A stretch of DNA of 64,000 bases from Clostridia bacterium (GCA_017453305.1 JAFTKJ010000025.1:64392-128391); one strand, 5' to 3'; shown: positions 18,892-27,628, counted from the first letter of the stretch. The notes: generated by a model not told the origin, from the letters alone. Program-made: numbers and translations.

Positions 18892-18939
18892 ACACAAAAT
18901 ATTGTGATTTCCTCTTGACAAAACCACAAAATATGGTAT
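18892..18939 (+). promoter_or_regulatory. Tandem NrdR-box-like operators upstream of nrdD
   Basis: Two sites resemble the published NrdR-box pattern (acaCWATATWTWGTGT-like). Box 1 at 18892-18907 (ACACAAAATATTGTGA) matches at about 14 of 16 positions, and box 2 at 18924-18939 (CCACAAAATATGGTAT) at about 12. They start 32 bases apart, with a 16-base linker. That is the helically phased spacing known for NrdR, which represses ribonucleotide reductase genes. Box 2 covers the promoter spacer and reaches into the -10. The gene for NrdR is not in the window. Confidence 0.8.
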
Positions 18940-18942
18940 AAT
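18915..18942 (+). promoter_or_regulatory. Sigma-A promoter of nrdDG
   Basis: TTGACA (18915-18920) and TATAAT (18937-18942) are perfect and 16 bases apart, with TGG just before the -10. The leader of about 90 bases to the nrdD start holds no obvious structure. The NrdR-like boxes flank and overlap this promoter. Confidence 0.88.
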
Positions 18943-19038
18943 AATGGTGCACATTTCGCCCTACAGCAAACGGCATTGTGTAAAATGTCGAATTTGCTCG
19001 TTTATATTTGTGAAGTTTGAACAAAAAAGGAGGAGACA

Positions 19039-21213
19039 ATGAAGGTTATTAAAAGAAACAGCTCGGAAGTCACCTTTGATATCAGTAAAATTATTACTGC
19101 AATTACCAAGGCAAATGAGGCTGTTGAAGAAGATGCTCGTATGACCCCCATGCAGATCAAGCGCATTGCTGAGGCAGTGGAATTGAGCTGCATTCGTATG
19201 AACCGTGCTCCCGGAGTGGAGGAGATCCAGGACTTGGTCGAGTCCCAGATTATGGCACACGGCGCATACGAGGTTGCCAAAAAGTATATTACCTATCGCT
19301 ACACCCGTGCGCTCGTTCGTCGCTCCAATACCACCGACGAAAAGATCCTGAGCTTGATCGAGTGCTGCAACGAGGAGGCAAAGCAGGAGAACGCAAACAA
19401 GAACCCCACCGTCAACAGCGTACAGCGTGACTACATGGCAGGTGAGGTCAGCCGCGATATCACCACTCGCTTGCTCCTGCCCGAGGAGATCGTGCAGGCA
19501 CATGAGGAGGGAATTATCCATTTCCACGATGCCGACTACTACGCACAGCACATGCACAACTGTGACCTGGTCAACCTGGAGGACATGCTTCAGAACGGTA
19601 CTGTCATCTCCGGTACGATGATCGAGCGTCCGCACAGCTTCTCCACTGCCTGCAACATCGCAACGCAGATCATTGCACAGGTTGCAAGTAACCAATACGG
19701 CGGACAGAGCATTTCTCTGACGCATCTGGCACCCTTTGTGCAGGTCAGCCGTGAAAAGATCACCCGTTCCCTCAAGGAGGAAATGGAGGTTACCGGTGTA
19801 ACCTTGACCGAGGAGCAGATGAGCAAGATCGTGGAAAAGCGTCTGCGCGAGGAGATCAGCCGCGGTGTACAGACCATTCAGTATCAGGTCGTCACCCTTC
19901 TGACCACCAACGGTCAGGCTCCCTTCGTTACCGTGTTCATGTATCTTGGTGAGGCAAGAAGCGAGCAGGAAAAGAAGGACCTTGCCATTATCATTGAGGA
20001 AACGCTTCTGCAACGTTATCAGGGCGTCAAGAACGAGGACGGCGTTTACGTCACTCCCGCGTTCCCCAAGCTGATCTACGTTTTGGAGGAGCAGAACATC
20101 CACGAGGATTCTCCTTATTACTATCTGACCAAGCTTTCCGCAAAGTGCACCGCTCGCCGCATGGTTCCGGATTACATTTCCGAAAAGAAGATGCTGGAGC
20201 TGAAGGTGGACAAGAACGGGGAAGGTCACTGCTACACCTGCATGGGTTGCCGCAGCTTCCTGACTCCTTACGTTGACGAAAACGGAAAGCCCAAGTATTA
20301 CGGTCGCTTCAATCAGGGCGTTGTTACCATCAACCTGCCCGACGTTGCACTCTCCTCGGGCGGCAACATTGAAAAGTTCTGGAAGATCTTTGACGAAAGA
20401 CTGGAGCTTTGCCACAAGGCACTTCTTTGCCGCCACGAGAGATTAAAGGGTACGCTTTCCGACGTGGCTCCCATTCTCTGGCAGTACGGTGCTCTTGCAA
20501 GACTGGAAAAGGGTGAGCCCATCGATAAGCTCCTCTTTGGCGGTTACTCCACGATCTCCCTCGGCTACGCGGGACTTTACGAGTGCGTCAAGTATATGAC
20601 GGGCAAGAGCCATACCGATCCCAGCGCAACTCCCTTTGCACTCAGCGTGATGCAGTATCTCAACGACGCATGCAAAAAGTGGAAGGCAGAGCACAACATC
20701 GACTTCAGCCTTTACGGCACACCCCTGGAATCCACCACCTACAAGTTTGCAAAGTGCCTGCAAAAGAGATTCGGCATCATTCCCGGCATCAACGATAAGG
20801 GCTACATTACCAACAGCTATCACATCCACGTTACCGAAGAGATCGATGCGTTCTCCAAGCTTGCCTTCGAGGCGCAGTTCCAGCAGCTCTCTCCCGGTGG
20901 TGCGATCAGCTACGTTGAGGTTCCCAACATGCAGCAAAACCTTGAGGCAGTGCTTCAGGTCATGCGCTTCATCTACGATAACATTATGTACGCAGAGCTG
21001 AACACCAAATCCGACTACTGCCAGGAATGCGGATGGGACGGAGAGATCGAGATCATCGAGCAGGATGGTAAGCTGATCTGGAAGTGCCCCAAGTGCGGAA
21101 ACACCGATCAAAGCAAGATGAACGTTGCTCGCCGTACCTGCGGCTATATCGGTACGCAGTATTGGAACCAGGGAAGAACGCAGGAGATCAAGGAGCGCGT
21201 CCTCCATCTGTAA
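19039..21213 (+). CDS. nrdD: Anaerobic ribonucleoside-triphosphate reductase (class III)
   Basis: NrdD makes deoxynucleotides without oxygen, using a glycyl radical. Residues 1-90 are an ATP-cone allosteric domain (VIKRNSSEVTFDISKIITAI). The catalytic barrel follows, with HFHDADYYAQHMHNCDLVNL and GMINRPHSFSTACNIATQI-like segments. The C-terminal part has a four-cysteine zinc site (CQECGWDGEIE and CPKCGNTD) and the radical loop RRTCGYIGTQYW, where Gly702 is the expected radical site. Length of 724 residues is typical. GGAGGAG lies before the ATG. nrdG starts 3 bases after the stop. Confidence 0.98.
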   Translation: MKVIKRNSSEVTFDISKIITAITKANEAVEEDARMTPMQIKRIAEAVELSCIRMNRAPGVEEIQDLVESQIMAHGAYEVAKKYITYRYTRALVRRSNTTDEKILSLIECCNEEAKQENANKNPTVNSVQRDYMAGEVSRDITTRLLLPEEIVQAHEEGIIHFHDADYYAQHMHNCDLVNLEDMLQNGTVISGTMIERPHSFSTACNIATQIIAQVASNQYGGQSISLTHLAPFVQVSREKITRSLKEEMEVTGVTLTEEQMSKIVEKRLREEISRGVQTIQYQVVTLLTTNGQAPFVTVFMYLGEARSEQEKKDLAIIIEETLLQRYQGVKNEDGVYVTPAFPKLIYVLEEQNIHEDSPYYYLTKLSAKCTARRMVPDYISEKKMLELKVDKNGEGHCYTCMGCRSFLTPYVDENGKPKYYGRFNQGVVTINLPDVALSSGGNIEKFWKIFDERLELCHKALLCRHERLKGTLSDVAPILWQYGALARLEKGEPIDKLLFGGYSTISLGYAGLYECVKYMTGKSHTDPSATPFALSVMQYLNDACKKWKAEHNIDFSLYGTPLESTTYKFAKCLQKRFGIIPGINDKGYITNSYHIHVTEEIDAFSKLAFEAQFQQLSPGGAISYVEVPNMQQNLEAVLQVMRFIYDNIMYAELNTKSDYCQECGWDGEIEIIEQDGKLIWKCPKCGNTDQSKMNVARRTCGYIGTQYWNQGRTQEIKERVLHL

Positions 21214-21216
21214 GCC

Positions 21217-21741
21217 ATGAATTACTGTGAATTAAAAAAATGTGACATTGCCAACGGGGAAGGGGTACGCACGGTGCTGTTTGTATCGGGCTGTACCAAT
21301 CACTGTGAGGAATGCTTTCAGCCCCAAACCTGGGATTTTGGCTACGGTCAACCCTTTACCAAGGAAACCGAGGACGAGATCATCGCCTCCTGCAAGCCGT
21401 ATTTTATCAACGGGCTGACACTCCTTGGCGGTGAGCCGTTCGAGCCGAGCAATCAGCGCGCGCTGGTGCAGTTTTTGCATCGTTTCCGCACCGAGTGCCC
21501 CGATAAAAGCGTTTGGTGCTTTACGGGATTTACCTTGGACGGAGAGCTTTGGAAAGAGGGAAGCTATCCGAGGTGTGAGGTGACCGACGAAATGCTGTCG
21601 CTGATCGACGTGCTGGTGGACGGTCGCTACGTCAAGGCGCTCAAGGATATTTCCTTGCGCTTCCGCGGATCCTCCAATCAGCGTATTATCGATCTTCCCA
21701 AAACGCTGGAGAAAAAAGAAATCGTTCTTTGGAATGACTGA
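21217..21741 (+). CDS. nrdG: Anaerobic ribonucleotide reductase activating protein
   Basis: NrdG is the radical SAM activase that installs the glycyl radical on NrdD. The iron-sulfur motif is CTNHCEECFQPQTWDF (CxxxCxxC) at residues 26-33. LLGGEPFEPSNQ supplies the SAM-binding GGE motif, and the C-terminus ends in the family-typical RFRGSSNQRIID. The 174 residues are normal. Its 3-base spacing from nrdD indicates co-expression, and the terminator at 21748 closes the operon. Confidence 0.97.
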   Translation: MNYCELKKCDIANGEGVRTVLFVSGCTNHCEECFQPQTWDFGYGQPFTKETEDEIIASCKPYFINGLTLLGGEPFEPSNQRALVQFLHRFRTECPDKSVWCFTGFTLDGELWKEGSYPRCEVTDEMLSLIDVLVDGRYVKALKDISLRFRGSSNQRIIDLPKTLEKKEIVLWND

Positions 21742-21747
21742 TCAAAC

Positions 21748-21789
21748 AAGCAAGCGAAAAGCACTTTATGGCTTTTCGCTTGCTTTTTT
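21748..21789 (+). terminator. Intrinsic terminator after nrdG
   Basis: A perfect 15-bp stem (21748-21762 with 21771-21785) has an 8-base loop and a T-run. It starts 6 bases after the nrdG stop. Confidence 0.92.
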
Positions 21790-21800
21790 GCGTTTTTATA

Positions 21801-21829
21801 TTGACAGTGCGAAGGAAATATGCTATAAT
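21801..21829 (+). promoter_or_regulatory. Sigma-A promoter of the isomerase-like gene
   Basis: TTGACA (21801-21806) and TATAAT (21824-21829) are 17 bases apart, and TGC precedes the -10 as an extended element. The gene starts 34 bases past the -10. Confidence 0.9.
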
Positions 21830-21863
21830 TGCGATGTAACTTTTTGCACTTGGAGGTAGGATT

Positions 21864-22697
21864 ATGAAGATCGGTCAACGCGCCAACGGAACGTCCAAAA
21901 CGCAGCTCAAAAAGCTGGCAGAGGTCGGCTTTGCGTGTGTGGATTATCAGGATTTTATCTACGTTGAAAAGCCCATTATGCAGCTTTCCAATGAGGAGTT
22001 TGAGGCTGAAATGTGTGCCGAGCGGGAATACATCGAATCCCTTGGTCTGCAGGTGGGGCAGGCGCACGGACCGTGGCGCTTTCCTCCGCAGGATTCCAAT
22101 GCAAACATGCGTGCCGAGTGGCTGCAATATTGCAAAAAAGCAATTTGGGGAACGTATCTGTTAGGATGCAAAAATATGGTCATTCATCCGCTGATGCCGA
22201 CGGGAAGAGTTGATGAGGATCCTGCCTTGACAAAATCGCTGAACGTGGAATTTTTAAAGGCACTCTGCGAAGAAGGGGCAAAATACGGCGTGACGATCTG
22301 CCTGGAGAACATGCCCTTTGGCGGACAGGTTTACGCGCGCGTGGCTCCCATGCTGGAATTGATCAAGGAGCTCAATTTGCCAAACCTGCGCGTTTGCCTG
22401 GATACGGGACACGCCAACCGTCTTGGAGATTCTCCTGCACAAGCGGTGCGCATGCTTGGCAAGGAGTATCTTGCCGTGCTGCACGTGCACGACAACGACG
22501 GCACAACGGATTCACACTCCGAGCCGGGACGCGGCAATATTGATTGGAAGGACTTTGTCGCCGCTTTGCGCGAGATTGGATACGAGGGAAGCTTCTCCAT
22601 CGAATCCAACACGCCCAAGGATATTACGGATGAAGAAAAGATCGACTATCAAAAAACGATTTCGGATATCGCGCGCCGCCTGATCGCAGAGGATTGA
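21864..22697 (+). CDS. Sugar phosphate isomerase/epimerase-like TIM-barrel protein
   Basis: The 277 residues have the xylose isomerase-like / AP endonuclease 2 TIM-barrel pattern. Probable divalent-metal ligands are Glu in CLENMPFGG, Asp and His in CLDTGHAN, His in VLHVHDNDG and Glu in FSIESN, arranged as in sugar isomerases, epimerases and inosose dehydratases. The substrate cannot be deduced. It has its own promoter and a GGAGG site, and the neighbours are unrelated, so context does not help. A nuclease role is less likely because the family's bacterial single-copy members are mostly sugar enzymes. Confidence 0.85.
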   Translation: MKIGQRANGTSKTQLKKLAEVGFACVDYQDFIYVEKPIMQLSNEEFEAEMCAEREYIESLGLQVGQAHGPWRFPPQDSNANMRAEWLQYCKKAIWGTYLLGCKNMVIHPLMPTGRVDEDPALTKSLNVEFLKALCEEGAKYGVTICLENMPFGGQVYARVAPMLELIKELNLPNLRVCLDTGHANRLGDSPAQAVRMLGKEYLAVLHVHDNDGTTDSHSEPGRGNIDWKDFVAALREIGYEGSFSIESNTPKDITDEEKIDYQKTISDIARRLIAED

Positions 22698-22728
22698 TCA
22701 GCCGGGCAGCGGTGATTTTTGAGCTTGA

Positions 22729-22756
22729 AAACAAAAAAGAGTGGTGAACACCACTC
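22729..22756 (-). terminator. Intrinsic terminator for the nadE transcript (minus strand)
   Basis: Read on the minus strand, GAGTGGTG and CACCACTC (22739-22756) form a short GC-rich hairpin followed by a T-rich tract (complement of the A-run at 22730-22738). It lies about 70 bases beyond the nadE stop and faces the convergent isomerase gene. Confidence 0.7.
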
Positions 22757-22769
22757 GATGGAAATATAG

Positions 22770-22804
22770 GGGGGAGCCAAATGCGTTTTGCATTCGGCTC
22801 CCCC
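22770..22804. other. Strong GC-rich hairpin between convergent genes
   Basis: Positions 22770-22784 pair with 22790-22804 over 14 of 15 bases with one A-C mismatch, closing a 5-base loop. Neither side is followed by a good T-run. It may act as a terminator for one strand, as an mRNA 3'-end stabiliser, or jointly with the neighbouring minus-strand terminator. I cannot decide between these. Confidence 0.6.
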
Positions 22805-22827
22805 TCTTATCATGCTATCAAATTGTT

Positions 22828-24717
22828 TTACAGCTCCTCCGCTTCCTTTTGCCAGAGAGCGGAAACGGCATCGGAGGGCATGCTCCAAGCACCGCGCGGA
22901 GAGAGCGAGATCTCACCGACACGGGGACCGTCGGGCAAGCAGGAACGTTTGAACTGCTGGGTAAAGAAGCGACGGACAAAGGTTTTGAGCCATTTTTTCA
23001 GAGTTTCGTCGTCGTAGCTCTTTCCCAGGGCGTGCTTTGCCATGCGATACAGCTTTTTGGGAGAGAAGCCGTAGCGGAGCAGATAGTACAGATAAAAATC
23101 ATGCAGCTCGTAAGGGCCGACCAGATCCTCGGTCTTTTGTGCGATCGTTCCGTCCGTGTCGGCAGGCAAAAGCTCGGGAGACACGGGTGTGTCGAGAATG
23201 TCGCGCAGAGCCGCGGCGATCTTTTCGTCCCGGTCGGCACAGTGCGCTACGATATGGCGCATCAAGGTCTTGGGGATCGAGGCGTTGACACCGTACATCG
23301 ACATGTGGTCGCCGTTGTAGGTTGCCCAACCCAGGGCAAGCTCGGAAAGGTCACCCGTGCCGATCACCATGCCGCCGCATTCGTTGGCGATGTCCATCAG
23401 CACCTGCGTGCGCTCACGCGCTTGCGCGTTTTCGTAGGTTACGTCATGAACGGAGGAATCGTGTCCGATGTCCTTGAAGTGTACGTTCACCGCATCGAAA
23501 ATATCCACACAGCGAAAATCCACGCCAAGCTCCTCACAAAGCACGGTGGCGTTGTTTTTGGTGCGCGCGCTGGTGCCAAAGCAGGGCATTGTGACCGCAA
23601 GGACGTCGGTGCGCGGACGCTTGAGGGCATCAATGGCGCGAACCATGACCAAAAGTGCCAGAGTGGAATCCAATCCGCCCGAAATGCCAACTACGATCTT
23701 TTTTGCGTAGGCACGCTCGATGCGCGTCATCAGTCCTGCCGTTTGGATGGCAAGAATGCGCTCGCAATGTGCGGAGAGTGCTTCTTTTTCCGTTGGAAAG
23801 AAAGGATGCGCGTCGATCTTGCGCGTCAGTGCGGTCTCCTTGCAAGCGAGAGCAAAGGGGATTTCGGTGTAACAGCCCCCGGCATCAGAGCAAAGGGTGC
23901 GTTGGTCGTGCGTCAGACGCTCGGTGTCAATTTCGGTGCAAAGCAATTCTTCCTTTTCAAAGGGGAGGGTTGACGCCAGCACGGCACCGTTTTCCACCAC
24001 CGTTTTGCGACCGCCAAAGGCGAGGTCGGTGGTAGATTCGCCGTAACCGCAAAGAGCGGATACGTACGCCGTTTTGGTGCGAGAAGAGTGAGCGGCGAGG
24101 ATCGTTTCAAGAGAGGGCTCGTTTCCAACCGTTTCGGGAAACGCCGCGGGGTGGCAGATGAGCGTTGCACCCGCCGCGCTGTAGCCGATGGAGGGAGCGC
24201 GCAGAGCGCAGAGCTCCTCGCCGAGCTCTACTGCCACCGTCAAAGAGGGGAGCGTAGAGCAGGAGAAAAGCAGATCCTTTCCAAATGGGATCACTTCGCC
24301 GTCAAATCCTGTTTCTTCCACAAAATCGGAGGGAGAGGAAAATTGGCGCGCGTCGGATGCCCCGATCACGGTCTTTGGAACAAGCCCCAGCAGCTTGCCC
24401 GCATGGCATACGGCGGCGACGTTGTAAAGCTTTGCGCGGTGAAGATAGGGAAGCCCCACCACCGAAAGCAGATCCAACTTTGCAGTCTTTGCAAGATAGA
24501 GCTTCAGCGCGTCCTGTGCGCCGCGGATCAGCGTATCAAAGGTAAAGAGGTCGCCGCAGGTAGCACCCGTGAGGCAGAGCTCCGGAAATACGAGCACGCG
24601 CACGCCGATGCTTGCCGCCTCTGTTGCAAGACGCACCAGCTCCTCGGCATTGTGGACGGTATCCGCTACGCGAACAGTGGGAGTTGCCGCCGCAACCTTG
24701 ATAAATCCGTTTTTCAT
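22828..24717 (-). CDS. nadE: Glutamine-dependent NAD+ synthetase
   Basis: NadE amidates nicotinic acid adenine dinucleotide to NAD+. The 629-residue protein joins an N-terminal nitrilase-type glutaminase with a C-terminal ATP-pyrophosphatase synthetase. In the first domain, Glu in VFPELCLTGATCGDLF and Cys in the same block are the expected catalytic residues. The second shows VVGISGGLDSTLALLV near residue 345 and GTGDLSELALGWATYNGDH. The glutaminase domain means that it can use glutamine as nitrogen donor. It has its own minus-strand promoter and an AAAGGTG site. nadD lies 28 kb away on the other strand. Confidence 0.96.
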   Translation of the reverse strand: MKNGFIKVAAATPTVRVADTVHNAEELVRLATEAASIGVRVLVFPELCLTGATCGDLFTFDTLIRGAQDALKLYLAKTAKLDLLSVVGLPYLHRAKLYNVAAVCHAGKLLGLVPKTVIGASDARQFSSPSDFVEETGFDGEVIPFGKDLLFSCSTLPSLTVAVELGEELCALRAPSIGYSAAGATLICHPAAFPETVGNEPSLETILAAHSSRTKTAYVSALCGYGESTTDLAFGGRKTVVENGAVLASTLPFEKEELLCTEIDTERLTHDQRTLCSDAGGCYTEIPFALACKETALTRKIDAHPFFPTEKEALSAHCERILAIQTAGLMTRIERAYAKKIVVGISGGLDSTLALLVMVRAIDALKRPRTDVLAVTMPCFGTSARTKNNATVLCEELGVDFRCVDIFDAVNVHFKDIGHDSSVHDVTYENAQARERTQVLMDIANECGGMVIGTGDLSELALGWATYNGDHMSMYGVNASIPKTLMRHIVAHCADRDEKIAAALRDILDTPVSPELLPADTDGTIAQKTEDLVGPYELHDFYLYYLLRYGFSPKKLYRMAKHALGKSYDDETLKKWLKTFVRRFFTQQFKRSCLPDGPRVGEISLSPRGAWSMPSDAVSALWQKEAEEL

Positions 24718-24766
24718 AAATCAAAACACACCTTTCAAAAGGGATTTCAACAATACATCACATTTA

Positions 24767-24796
24767 ATTATAGCACCCCCGACACCGCTTTGTCAA
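24767..24796 (-). promoter_or_regulatory. Sigma-A promoter of nadE (minus strand)
   Basis: On the minus strand, TTGACA (24796-24791) and TATAAT (24772-24767) are both perfect, with an 18-base spacer. The nadE ATG lies about 50 bases downstream. The promoter lies in the gap behind the short-chain dehydrogenase gene on the same strand. Confidence 0.85.
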
Positions 24797-24811
24797 GAGT
24801 GTGTGGAAATT

Positions 24812-25702
24812 TTATTCTCGCGTCGCGCGTGTGCGCAGCTCCTCCATCATGCTTTGCGCGCGTGCAAAAATCGTTGCCGCCTCCTCCTTGGAGCAGCTTT
24901 TCAGTCGCTTTTTGCGCGGCAGTCCCCAAATATCAAACAAGGAGGGACCGATCCATTCGTTTTTGCCGCAGGGCTCTGTAATGCCGTAAAGGATCGAAAG
25001 CGACGCGCGTTTCGGCTTCATAAAGATCACCTTCATTGGATGCTTGATGATGGCGTAGATCCATTTGGGGTAGTGCGCCGTGATATTGGTCAACGTAATA
25101 CCGGGATGTACCACGGCAATGCTGTCCGAATTATCGCACAGCCCAAACAGAGAGAACATCAGCCAGCGCTTGGCGTTTCCGTACACCTTGCTTGATTGCG
25201 TCCGCTTGGAAAAATCCACGTCCTCAAAATCCGCATGGGAGTAATTGTGCGCGATGCTGCCAACCGCAACGATCCTGCCGCCTTTCTCCTTCATAATGGG
25301 CAAAAGCGAGGACGCAAGGTAGTAGGGGGAGAGAAAGTTGATCTGAAACACGTTATCGTAGCCCGTATCACAGACGTAGCGCGGAATGTGATATGCTCCC
25401 GCATTGAGAATCAGTACGTCGGGAGGGTTCTTTTTGAGCTGCTCGGTGACCGATGCGACCGAGCCAAAATCGGCAAGATCGATGCGCAGGTGTTTTGCTT
25501 CCAAAGAAGGGAAGCGCGCCTGCAAACGCTCGATCAGGGCGCATGAGCGTTCGCTGTTGCGGTCAAGGAGCAATAAGCTTGCTCCAAGCGCTGCAAGATG
25601 CACGCAAAGCTCTTGCCCGAGTCCGCCCGTGGCACCGCTGACCGCCACCGTTTTGCCAACCAAGGAGGGCATATTCCGTTTGATCCATGTTTCCGCTTTC
25701 AT
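24812..25702 (-). CDS. Short-chain dehydrogenase/reductase
   Basis: This is an NAD(P)-dependent oxidoreductase of about 296 residues. The dinucleotide loop VSGATGGLGQE lies near residue 20, LILNAGAY marks the NAG motif, and the catalytic Tyr and Lys are in VYGNAK. Its spread (RLKKNPPD, YLASSLLPIMKEKGGRIVAVGS) resembles the retinol dehydrogenase/WW-domain oxidoreductase-like SDRs. The substrate is unknown. I place the start at ATG 25702, because a promoter at 25734-25762 would begin the transcript only a few bases upstream of 25730 and AAAGGA precedes this ATG. A longer frame from 25792 would start upstream of that promoter. Confidence 0.88.
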   Translation of the reverse strand: MKAETWIKRNMPSLVGKTVAVSGATGGLGQELCVHLAALGASLLLLDRNSERSCALIERLQARFPSLEAKHLRIDLADFGSVASVTEQLKKNPPDVLILNAGAYHIPRYVCDTGYDNVFQINFLSPYYLASSLLPIMKEKGGRIVAVGSIAHNYSHADFEDVDFSKRTQSSKVYGNAKRWLMFSLFGLCDNSDSIAVVHPGITLTNITAHYPKWIYAIIKHPMKVIFMKPKRASLSILYGITEPCGKNEWIGPSLFDIWGLPRKKRLKSCSKEEAATIFARAQSMMEELRTRATRE

Positions 25703-25733
25703 AACGTCAAATCCTTTTTCCGTTTTTTTCTTC

Positions 25734-25762
25734 ATTATACCATATTTTTGCCCCGTGTGCAA
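25734..25762 (-). promoter_or_regulatory. Sigma-A promoter of the short-chain dehydrogenase (minus strand)
   Basis: On the minus strand, TTGCAC (25762-25757) and TATAAT (25739-25734) are separated by 17 bases. It is back-to-back with the ylxM promoter at 25800. Confidence 0.75.
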
Positions 25763-25799
25763 GCGGGATGCAAAAAAAGAAAAAAATTTCAAAAAGGTG

Positions 25800-25828
25800 T
25801 TGACAAATCAAAGTTTGTGTGGTATACT
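25800..25828 (+). promoter_or_regulatory. Sigma-A promoter of ylxM-ffh-rpsP-khpA
   Basis: TTGACA (25800-25805) and TATACT (25823-25828) have a 17-base spacer. The ylxM start codon lies 43 bases past the -10. Confidence 0.85.
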
Positions 25829-25871
25829 ATGTAAAGCAATTTGCTTTACACCTATTGGAGGTGGAATCAAG

Positions 25872-26207
25872 ATGTTTGAAAAGAACCTTGAAATCGGTTA
25901 TTTGCTCGATTTTTACGGCGACGTGCTCTCGGAGCGGAAACGAACGGTGCTGGACTATTACTATAACGACGATCTTTCTCTTGCAGAGATCGCGGAGGAG
26001 ATCGGTATTTCCAGACAAGGCGTTCGCGAGCTGATCAAAAAAGCGGGCGAGGAGCTTCTGTTTTATGAAGATAAGCTGGGGCTTGCCAAGCGTTTTCAAT
26101 CAGCGCAAATGCAGGCACAGCAGCTTTTACAAATGATGGAGTCCGCCAACGTAACGGGTAATATCCGTGCGGCGGCACAGGAGCTGATGGAGACCGTAAA
26201 GGGATAA
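25872..26207 (+). CDS. ylxM: YlxM, signal recognition particle-associated HTH protein
   Basis: YlxM is a small helix-turn-helix protein encoded with ffh in Firmicutes and thought to assist the signal recognition particle. The 111 residues begin MFEKNLEIGYLLDFYGDVLS and carry the sigma-70-region-4-like helix-turn-helix LAEIAEEIGISRQGVRELI near residue 45. I chose ATG 25872 because a promoter ends at 25828 and GGAGG lies 8-12 bases upstream; a longer frame from 25404 would run over that promoter. ffh starts 20 bases after the stop. Confidence 0.93.
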   Translation: MFEKNLEIGYLLDFYGDVLSERKRTVLDYYYNDDLSLAEIAEEIGISRQGVRELIKKAGEELLFYEDKLGLAKRFQSAQMQAQQLLQMMESANVTGNIRAAAQELMETVKG

Positions 26208-26227
26208 CGAAGGAAAGGAGCGCGTAA

Positions 26228-27571
26228 ATGTTCGAAAGTCTCGGCGAAAAGCTGAACAATGCATTTAAAAAATTTCGCAATAAGGGTAAGCTGACCGAAG
26301 CAGACGTCAAGGCAGGCATGCGCGAGATCAAGCTCGCACTCCTGGAGGCAGACGTCAACTTTAAGGTCGTACGCGATTTTATCAAGATCGTTTCCGAGCG
26401 CGCTGTGGGCACCGAGGTGTTGGAATCCTTGCTTCCCGCGCAGCAGGTGGTCAAAATCGTAAACGAGGAGCTGACGCGCCTGATGGGCGGCTCGCAATCC
26501 AAGTTGACCATCGCGTCAAAGCCTCCCACGGTCATTATGATGGTGGGCTTGCAGGGTGCAGGTAAAACCACGCACGCAGGTAAGCTTGCGGGTATGTATA
26601 AAAAGCAGGGCAAGCGTCCGCTCCTGGTAGCGGGCGACATCTACCGTCCTGCCGCAATCAAGCAGCTGCAGGTGGTGGGAGAAAAGCTGGATATCCCCGT
26701 GTTTACCATGGGCGATCAGGTCTCACCCGTTGAGATCGCAAAGGAAAGTATCAAGCACGCAAACCAAAAGGGATACGACATGGTATTCATCGATACCGCA
26801 GGTCGACTGCAGATCGATGAGGTACTGATGGATGAGTTGAAGAACATCAAGGCGGAGGTCAACCCCGACGAGATCCTGCTGACGGTCGACTCAATGATCG
26901 GTCAGGAATCGGTCAACGTTGCCCAGACTTTTAACGATCTGCTCGACATTACGGGCGTGATCCTGACAAAGCTGGACGGCGATACCAGAGGCGGCGCGGC
27001 TCTTTCCATCCGTTACGTCACGGGCAAGCCGATCAAGTTTGTCGGTACGGGCGAAAAGCTGGATACCATCGAGCCCTTCCATCCTGACCGTATGGCGTCG
27101 CGTATTCTCGGTATGGGTGACGTGCTCACCTTGATCGATAAGGCTCAGGCGGCGTATGACGAAAAGCAAGCGGCAGAGCTGGAGCAAAAAATGCGCCAGC
27201 AGACCTTCACGCTTGACGATTACCTCGCACAGCTGGCACAGTTGAAAAATATGGGCAACCTCGATCAGCTTATGGCAATGATGCCGGGGGTCAAGCCGGG
27301 AGCACTGAAGGATGCGAAAATCGATGAGACCGCATTGGCACACACCGAAGCGATCATTCATTCGATGACCCGCGCCGAAAGGGAACGCCCCGATATCATC
27401 AACGCATCGCGCAAAAAGCGCATTGCGGCAGGCTCGGGTACTACGGTTGAGGACGTCAACAAGCTCCTCAAGCAGTTTGAGCAGATGCTGAAGATGATGA
27501 AGCAGTTTACCAATATGGGTAAAACCAAACAAGGAAAGAAAATGCTCGGTAGAATGAAGATGCCTTTCTGA
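26228..27571 (+). CDS. ffh: Signal recognition particle protein Ffh
   Basis: Ffh is the SRP GTPase that binds signal peptides and 4.5S/scRNA and docks on FtsY to deliver membrane proteins. The N and G domains are visible, with P-loop GLQGAGKTTHAGKLA near residue 107, DTAGRLQIDE near 190 and TKLDGDTRGGAALS near 245. The C-terminal M domain begins near residue 325. It is methionine-rich and ends in GRMKMPF. Length of 447 residues is typical. Its partner FtsY is encoded at 49939. The SRP RNA gene is not in the window as far as I can see. Confidence 0.98.
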   Translation: MFESLGEKLNNAFKKFRNKGKLTEADVKAGMREIKLALLEADVNFKVVRDFIKIVSERAVGTEVLESLLPAQQVVKIVNEELTRLMGGSQSKLTIASKPPTVIMMVGLQGAGKTTHAGKLAGMYKKQGKRPLLVAGDIYRPAAIKQLQVVGEKLDIPVFTMGDQVSPVEIAKESIKHANQKGYDMVFIDTAGRLQIDEVLMDELKNIKAEVNPDEILLTVDSMIGQESVNVAQTFNDLLDITGVILTKLDGDTRGGAALSIRYVTGKPIKFVGTGEKLDTIEPFHPDRMASRILGMGDVLTLIDKAQAAYDEKQAAELEQKMRQQTFTLDDYLAQLAQLKNMGNLDQLMAMMPGVKPGALKDAKIDETALAHTEAIIHSMTRAERERPDIINASRKKRIAAGSGTTVEDVNKLLKQFEQMLKMMKQFTNMGKTKQGKKMLGRMKMPF

Positions 27572-27628
27572 TTTCACCGTACATTATAGAAAAAAACAAT
27601 TTTATTTATTTTTTGGAGGAAACAAATC

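Noticed and set aside
18961..20436. 491-residue minus-strand frame opposite nrdD
   Set aside because: It is a shadow of nrdD and its leader. The promoter and ribosome-binding site are on the plus strand.
22741..23973. 410-residue plus-strand frame opposite nadE
   Set aside because: nadE on the minus strand has full catalytic motifs over the same region, and the plus frame has no recognisable domain.
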